From contig CALVDH010000001.1 in NCBI GenBank assembly GCA_944326235.1, forward strand, positions 95,574 through 159,573: a stretch of DNA of 64,000 bases. The letters run 5' to 3'. The position numbers and the translations under genes were made by a program. Source of the stretch: an uncultured Bacteroidales bacterium. Lineage in GTDB: Bacteria; Bacteroidota; Bacteroidia; Bacteroidales; UBA932. The number at the start of each line of letters is the position of its first letter. The stretch's first letter is position 1. Positions 60,121 to 64,000 of this stretch are shown here, piece by piece. The notes under the pieces were generated by a model. That model saw only the letters and a list, made by a program, of their open reading frames with translations, had not been told where the DNA came from and made no database searches.

Positions 60121-60636
60121 ATGACTAACAGACAGATATCATTGGACAATATTGACAGGGTGGAGAACCTTGCATTTGTTCCCCTCGAAAGAAAGTACCT
60201 TAAAGCCCATACGGCCGCTACGGCATTGTCCTGGCTCGGGCTGATGCTGCTGCCGCTTTTTATTTTCCTTGCCGATGAGCTGGACGGGCGGAACCTGATC
60301 GTGATATGCGCGGAGGCGGTGCTGCTTGTGGCGGGGCTTATCAATCTGGCGATTCTGCCCAAGGCATACGCCTACAAGGGCTATGCGGTCCGGGAGCACG
60401 ATATCACCTACCGCTCCGGGATAGTCTTTCCGAAGACAGTTACGATTCCTTTCTGCAAGGTGCAGCAGGTGAGCGTCCGGCAGAATCCCGTATCGCGGAT
60501 GTTCGGACTCTATGCCGTGGATGTCGTGAGCGGGGCGCAGATGCTGGCGGAGACCGTCATCCCCGGACTTACGCGGGAGAAGGCGGAGGAGATAAAGTCA
60601 CTGTTGATAGAGAGGACGCGGAATGAGAACAGGTGA
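60121..60636 (+). CDS. Membrane protein with bacterial PH domain (YdbS-like)
   Basis: A 171-residue protein with two spans (about 35-53, 60-78) and a bPH2/DUF304 domain (about 85-160: YRSGIVFPKTVTIPFCKVQQVSVRQNP). It precedes a larger DUF304 protein with a 14-base overlap, the same pairing as YdbS and YdbT in Gram-positives. Function unknown. Confidence 0.82.
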   Translation: MTNRQISLDNIDRVENLAFVPLERKYLKAHTAATALSWLGLMLLPLFIFLADELDGRNLIVICAEAVLLVAGLINLAILPKAYAYKGYAVREHDITYRSGIVFPKTVTIPFCKVQQVSVRQNPVSRMFGLYAVDVVSGAQMLAETVIPGLTREKAEEIKSLLIERTRNENR

Positions 60637-62161
60637 TTTTTCCGAGCCGCGGCGGATGAGCGGGAGTGCTTACTGGGTGTTGATGGCCAAGGGGCTGCGG
60701 GAGTATGCGAGCCTTTTCGTGATCCTTATCGTCCTGAAATTTATCGATGCCGATGACCAGCATACCTTCATGGAGAAGATGCGGGCGGTATCGCTGCTGA
60801 GTGCCGGGTATCTGGCCCTGGCGGCTCTGACGGCTTTCATCAGCTGGTATTTCAAGAAATACTATATCGAGGGCGGCAAGCTGATTTTCATTCACGGGCT
60901 GCTGAGCAAGGAGACGACCAGCATACCGCTGAGCAAGGTCCAGTCGATGCGGACCAAGCAGGGGTTCATCTACCGGGTCCTGGAGATGCGGGGCGTACTC
61001 TTCGATACGCTGGCGTCCAAGTCGGCGGAGATAGAGCTTATCCTGGATGACCGGGATTGGAAGGCGCTGATGGAGAGGGTGGAGGTGGAGGAGGATGTCT
61101 CTGGCTCTTCTGAATTGCCTGACTCTTCTGAATTGTCCGGAGCTTCCGGCACCTCCCGTTTTTCCGAAGCGGCAGAAGAGCGGACCTCCGGGAGTTCGCT
61201 CAGTTTCAGCAATTCCAATTTGATAAAAGGGGCGTTCTGCCAGAACCACCTTCAGGGCATGGCCGTGCTCTTTGCCGCCTTAGCCGCTGTGTACAATTCA
61301 GTTACGACTGTAGACGACCATGCGGTGGACCATATCATAGACTATGTGGACACACATGCCGGGACTCTGTCGCTCCAGCCTTCGGGTTATGTGGTCGTCG
61401 CTGTGGCTCTGTACTTCTTCGTGATGCTGCTGTGGATAGGCAAGGTCTTTCTGCGTTATGCCAACATGGAAGTGCGTATCGCCCGCGGCCAGCTTACCTT
61501 CGAGAGCGGACTCATAGCCCGCAACAGCAGCCGCTTCTCCTACGATAAGGTCTGTACGGTCTATGTCAAGCGCAATTTCCTGGAGCAATGGCTGCACGGC
61601 AGTACCGTCATGCTGCGGCAGGCACTGAATGCCACCGATGAGAAAAAGGGCGCGGATGTGAGGGTCTACGGCTCGGAATCGGCTGCGGATTTCCTCATCT
61701 GGTGGCTCGGAAGCAGCTACGGCTCTTCTCCGGAGATCGTTTCGGCCCGCTCGGGTTACGGCCTGATGTGGCACGTCATGCGTCTGGATATTCTGATATC
61801 GCTGGCCGCCGCGGTCACACTGGCCTGCTTCGGCCTGTATGTGTGGCTCGCTGTGCCGGCGGCCTGGCTGCTGATATCTGTGGCCAAAGGATTCATGGCC
61901 GTCCGCCGGGGCCGTATCACGCTGAAGGAGGACTACATCGAGATTCACAACGGCAGGTTCGCTGACATCCGGAACTACGTCAAATACAGCAATGTCGAGG
62001 TAGTCCGCCTTCGGAGCACTCCCTTCACCCCGTATTCCCGCCGGGTGAGCCTTACCCTCTCCACCAACGGTACCTCCTTCACGCTCCGGAGTCTGCGGGT
62101 CGAGGAGGCCCGGGAGATCTACGAGCTGCTGCTGTGCAACTGCGCTGGCCGGCCCTCGTAG
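60623..62161 (+). CDS. Membrane protein with repeated PH-like (DUF304) domains, YdbT-like
   Basis: A 512-residue protein with several membrane helices and repeated DUF304 domains (about 70-150, 270-350, 430-505). A low-complexity Ser/Glu-rich segment (about 155-195) separates the first from the rest. It forms a pair with the upstream YdbS-like gene and ends the ileS unit. Function unknown; YdbT in Bacillus confers resistance to certain bacteriocins, but there is no evidence that this one does. Confidence 0.8.
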   Translation: MRTGDFSEPRRMSGSAYWVLMAKGLREYASLFVILIVLKFIDADDQHTFMEKMRAVSLLSAGYLALAALTAFISWYFKKYYIEGGKLIFIHGLLSKETTSIPLSKVQSMRTKQGFIYRVLEMRGVLFDTLASKSAEIELILDDRDWKALMERVEVEEDVSGSSELPDSSELSGASGTSRFSEAAEERTSGSSLSFSNSNLIKGAFCQNHLQGMAVLFAALAAVYNSVTTVDDHAVDHIIDYVDTHAGTLSLQPSGYVVVAVALYFFVMLLWIGKVFLRYANMEVRIARGQLTFESGLIARNSSRFSYDKVCTVYVKRNFLEQWLHGSTVMLRQALNATDEKKGADVRVYGSESAADFLIWWLGSSYGSSPEIVSARSGYGLMWHVMRLDILISLAAAVTLACFGLYVWLAVPAAWLLISVAKGFMAVRRGRITLKEDYIEIHNGRFADIRNYVKYSNVEVVRLRSTPFTPYSRRVSLTLSTNGTSFTLRSLRVEEAREIYELLLCNCAGRPS

Positions 62162-62486
62162 TCTGTATCCCTGCTTCCGCTCGTTCCGGCCCCATTCTCC
62201 CTGCCCCGGCTCGCCGTCATTGCCCCGGATACCCATCCGGAAGGTGCCGACCGAAGCAGCCTTTCTCCGTCACCTTCTCACATTCGTTTGGAGAGAATGC
62301 GCCTAAAAGACAAGACCTGAATGCTGGCTGTGAATAACATCTTACATGGTGAAAAATCGTGTAAGTATCTGATTGCTACGATGATGCGACGGAGTGTCCA
62401 CCATTCTGCCTGTGAATTTATTTATTGCCCCAGATGAGCTGTTCAGTATTATGTTTGCGGAAAATTTTCACAAACACGACACGAAC
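62162..62486. other. Non-coding gap before the TonB-dependent receptor
   Basis: No gene seen. It contains a weak hairpin (CTTACA/TGTAAG near 62342-62366) and the promoter box at 62450-62457. The first ~150 bases are pyrimidine-rich. Confidence 0.5.
62450..62457 (+). promoter_or_regulatory. -7 promoter box of the TonB-dependent receptor
   Basis: TATGTTTG matches TAnnTTTG; 29 bases before ATG 62487. Confidence 0.5.
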
Positions 62487-64000
62487 ATGAATATGAACAT
62501 GCCATCACGCTTAACCGCCATCCTCCTGTTGACCGCCGTATCCGCGCTCTGCGCCTCGGCCTCCTCCCGCGACCTCAAGGGGAAAGTGACCGATCCGTCC
62601 GGGACTCCCGTTGAGTCGGCGCTCGTCGTCCTGATGTCCGGGGCAGACAGCACCGTCATGGATTTTACATACGCCGACACCTCTGGATTCTTCTCACTTG
62701 ACGGCATTCCAGACGGGGCATTTGTGGAAGTATCCTTCATAGGATTTGAAAAGGTCCTGAGACCGGTGACTGAGGATTTCCTGACCATAGTCCTGGAGCC
62801 GTCCGTGGAGCGGCTGGACGAGGTGACGGTTACTGCCAGCAGGGGGCTCGTGGACAGGCGTCCGGGCAGGTTGGTCTACTCGCCTCCGGCAGAGGTAGCC
62901 GCTGCGGTAAACGCATACACCATATTGGGATACACGCCGCTTGTGACCGTCAACCGTGAAAACATCTCAGTAGTAGGCGGAAAGAGCGCTGAGATATGGA
63001 TAGACGGCCGCAAGCCTGTGATGGGGCAGGAGGCGGCAATGGACATCCTGCGCAACACCTCCGCTGACAAAATCGAGAAAATCGAAGTCGTCACATCTCC
63101 CGGAGCATCCTACAGGGCCGCCGTCGGCAAGGCCGTAATCAATATCGTGTACAAGAAGGAACCCGGCCGGGGATTTGACGGAAGCGCCAGCGTCGAGGGC
63201 ATATACCAGTTCAATAAAGTCTCGCCCCAGGCGTCCCTGAACCTGGGCTATGCCGGGGAGAAACTGATCGTCTCGGGCAACATCGGGTTCCGCAACACCA
63301 ACACCCTCCTGGAGCAGGACGACGCCTATCACTACCACGACACCGATGAGGACATCAGCTACATATCCAGCACCCGCCGCAACAACTGGCTGCTCAACGG
63401 CAATCTGAACCTGAGCTATGATTTCAATTCCAAGAACCGGCTGGGAGCATCGCTAGCCCTCGGAGGAGCCTGGCAGGACAGCGACGGCAGCACCTATACC
63501 GACTATGCAAGGCACGGCGCTTTGGAGAGACGTACACTGGTCTTGTCTGTCTCTGACAATCCCGAGGTGAAGCCCTCGGTCGGAGCCGCACTGTACTACA
63601 ACCTCAAGACTGACGACATGGGCAGCAACCTGGACCTCAGCGTCAACTACTCATCCTACAGCAGCAATGTCCTCAACGGCACGGACATCTCCGGAACATC
63701 CTCCTTAGGCGCGGACTCTCTCTTCCAGAGCTACAGGCAGCACACCGTGCATGACTTCCAGGCCGTGGAGGCGAAAGCCGTCTATGAGCATGACTTCGAG
63801 GACGGCAGCATCCTGAAAGCCGGTCTGGAGAACTCCACGGCCTTCCTTTCCAACGACTTTCTCAGGACGGACCTGGACCTGCTGACAGGTGACTATATCC
63901 GCAACGACCGTTACTCCAACCTCTTCCGTTACGATGAGAACATAAGCAGCGCGTACATATCCTACGACCGGCAGTGGAACGACGTCATCTGGTCCGTCGT
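62487..64000 (+). CDS. TonB-dependent receptor, OMP_b-brl_3 type (partial, 3' end outside window)
   Basis: First 504 residues of an outer-membrane receptor. Signal peptide (about 1-27), a carboxypeptidase-regulatory-like domain (LKGKVTDPSGTPVESALVVL, about 29-110), a plug domain (DEVTVTASRG to about residue 230) and the start of the 22-strand barrel. The family includes SusC-like and general TonB receptors; no SusD or extracytoplasmic sigma partner is visible before the window ends. Confidence 0.88.
   Translation, partial: MNMNMPSRLTAILLLTAVSALCASASSRDLKGKVTDPSGTPVESALVVLMSGADSTVMDFTYADTSGFFSLDGIPDGAFVEVSFIGFEKVLRPVTEDFLTIVLEPSVERLDEVTVTASRGLVDRRPGRLVYSPPAEVAAAVNAYTILGYTPLVTVNRENISVVGGKSAEIWIDGRKPVMGQEAAMDILRNTSADKIEKIEVVTSPGASYRAAVGKAVINIVYKKEPGRGFDGSASVEGIYQFNKVSPQASLNLGYAGEKLIVSGNIGFRNTNTLLEQDDAYHYHDTDEDISYISSTRRNNWLLNGNLNLSYDFNSKNRLGASLALGGAWQDSDGSTYTDYARHGALERRTLVLSVSDNPEVKPSVGAALYYNLKTDDMGSNLDLSVNYSSYSSNVLNGTDISGTSSLGADSLFQSYRQHTVHDFQAVEAKAVYEHDFEDGSILKAGLENSTAFLSNDFLRTDLDLLTGDYIRNDRYSNLFRYDENISSAYISYDRQWNDVIWSV

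Noticed and set aside
60623..62161. YdbT-like protein as immunity to the peptides
   Set aside because: Only a Bacillus analogy supports it, and the gene is 8 kb away in a housekeeping unit.

Overview
The window is a piece of a Bacteroidota chromosome, most likely order Bacteroidales with a fairly GC-rich genome; the family cannot be settled from the sequence alone. The evidence is promoter -7 boxes of the form TAnnTTTG in front of some twenty genes, an mraZ-rsmH-FtsL-like-ftsI division cluster, a DUF4783 protein, a DksA-like protein with a single cysteine in its finger region, a TPR/membrane/HTH sensor, a C10 (streptopain) lipoprotein protease, a TonB-dependent receptor, and the Bacteroidales glycogen operon. 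No rRNA, tRNA or CRISPR array was found.

Layout. 1-2859 (minus): mraZ, rsmH, FtsL-like, ftsI (cut by the window edge). 2948-5044 (plus): M23 peptidase and efp. 5117-7893 (minus): secreted protein, M16 protease, O-methyltransferase. 7950-9532: cmk and ispH. 9543-12063 (minus): dnaX then lptB. 12150-17386: an NtrC-type regulator facing a large NtrY-like kinase that follows rlmH. 17480-18292: DUF4783 gene and a 105-bp hairpin repeat array. 18293-22332 (minus): engB-prs-nadE-small membrane protein-der. 22460-26483: xseA and xseB, separated by about 2.5 kb of AT-rich inserted DNA that carries an ECF sigma factor with a membrane partner and a truncated HTH/excisionase-like gene, flanked by 91-bp direct repeats. 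26511-38081: glycogen operon (glgB, GH133 debranching enzyme, GT4, GH57 amylase, a fused glycogen synthase/phosphorylase) ending in ribF. 38375-43153: AT-rich accessory stretch with a TPR-HTH regulator, a secreted beta protein, a C10 protease and a broken outer-membrane gene. 43261-47063: AAA/DUF4143 ATPase, small membrane protein, greA, HIT protein, cysteine-less thioredoxin-fold lipoprotein. 47058-50380 (minus): tolC-like, adaptor and tsaB. 50479-53183 (minus): a small-peptide export operon. 53287-62161: cvpA (minus) divergent from ileS-guaD-dksA-like-lspA-phosphoesterase-two PH-domain proteins. 62487 to the end: TonB-dependent receptor, partial.

The most interesting system is at 47788-53183. 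A C39-peptidase ABC transporter is followed on the same strand by two peptide genes too small for most annotation pipelines (62 and 58 codons). Both begin Met-Glu-Arg, both carry a double-glycine leader with Phe at -15, Ile at -12 and Val at -4, and both mature parts contain GxxxG motifs as in two-peptide (class IIb) bacteriocins. A 48-residue membrane peptide lies upstream, and a TolC-like protein plus a periplasmic adaptor with no other inner-membrane partner lie just downstream. Together they make a plausible complete type I secretion and bacteriocin or signalling-peptide locus.

Other points worth attention are the decayed insertion splitting xseA from xseB, the wobble-conserved hairpin array after the DUF4783 gene, a perfect 16-bp palindrome between the dnaX and regulator promoters, a terminator-like greA leader, a 24-bp perfect inverted repeat before the AAA ATPase, and a set of promoters placed so close to their start codons that leaderless mRNAs are predicted.
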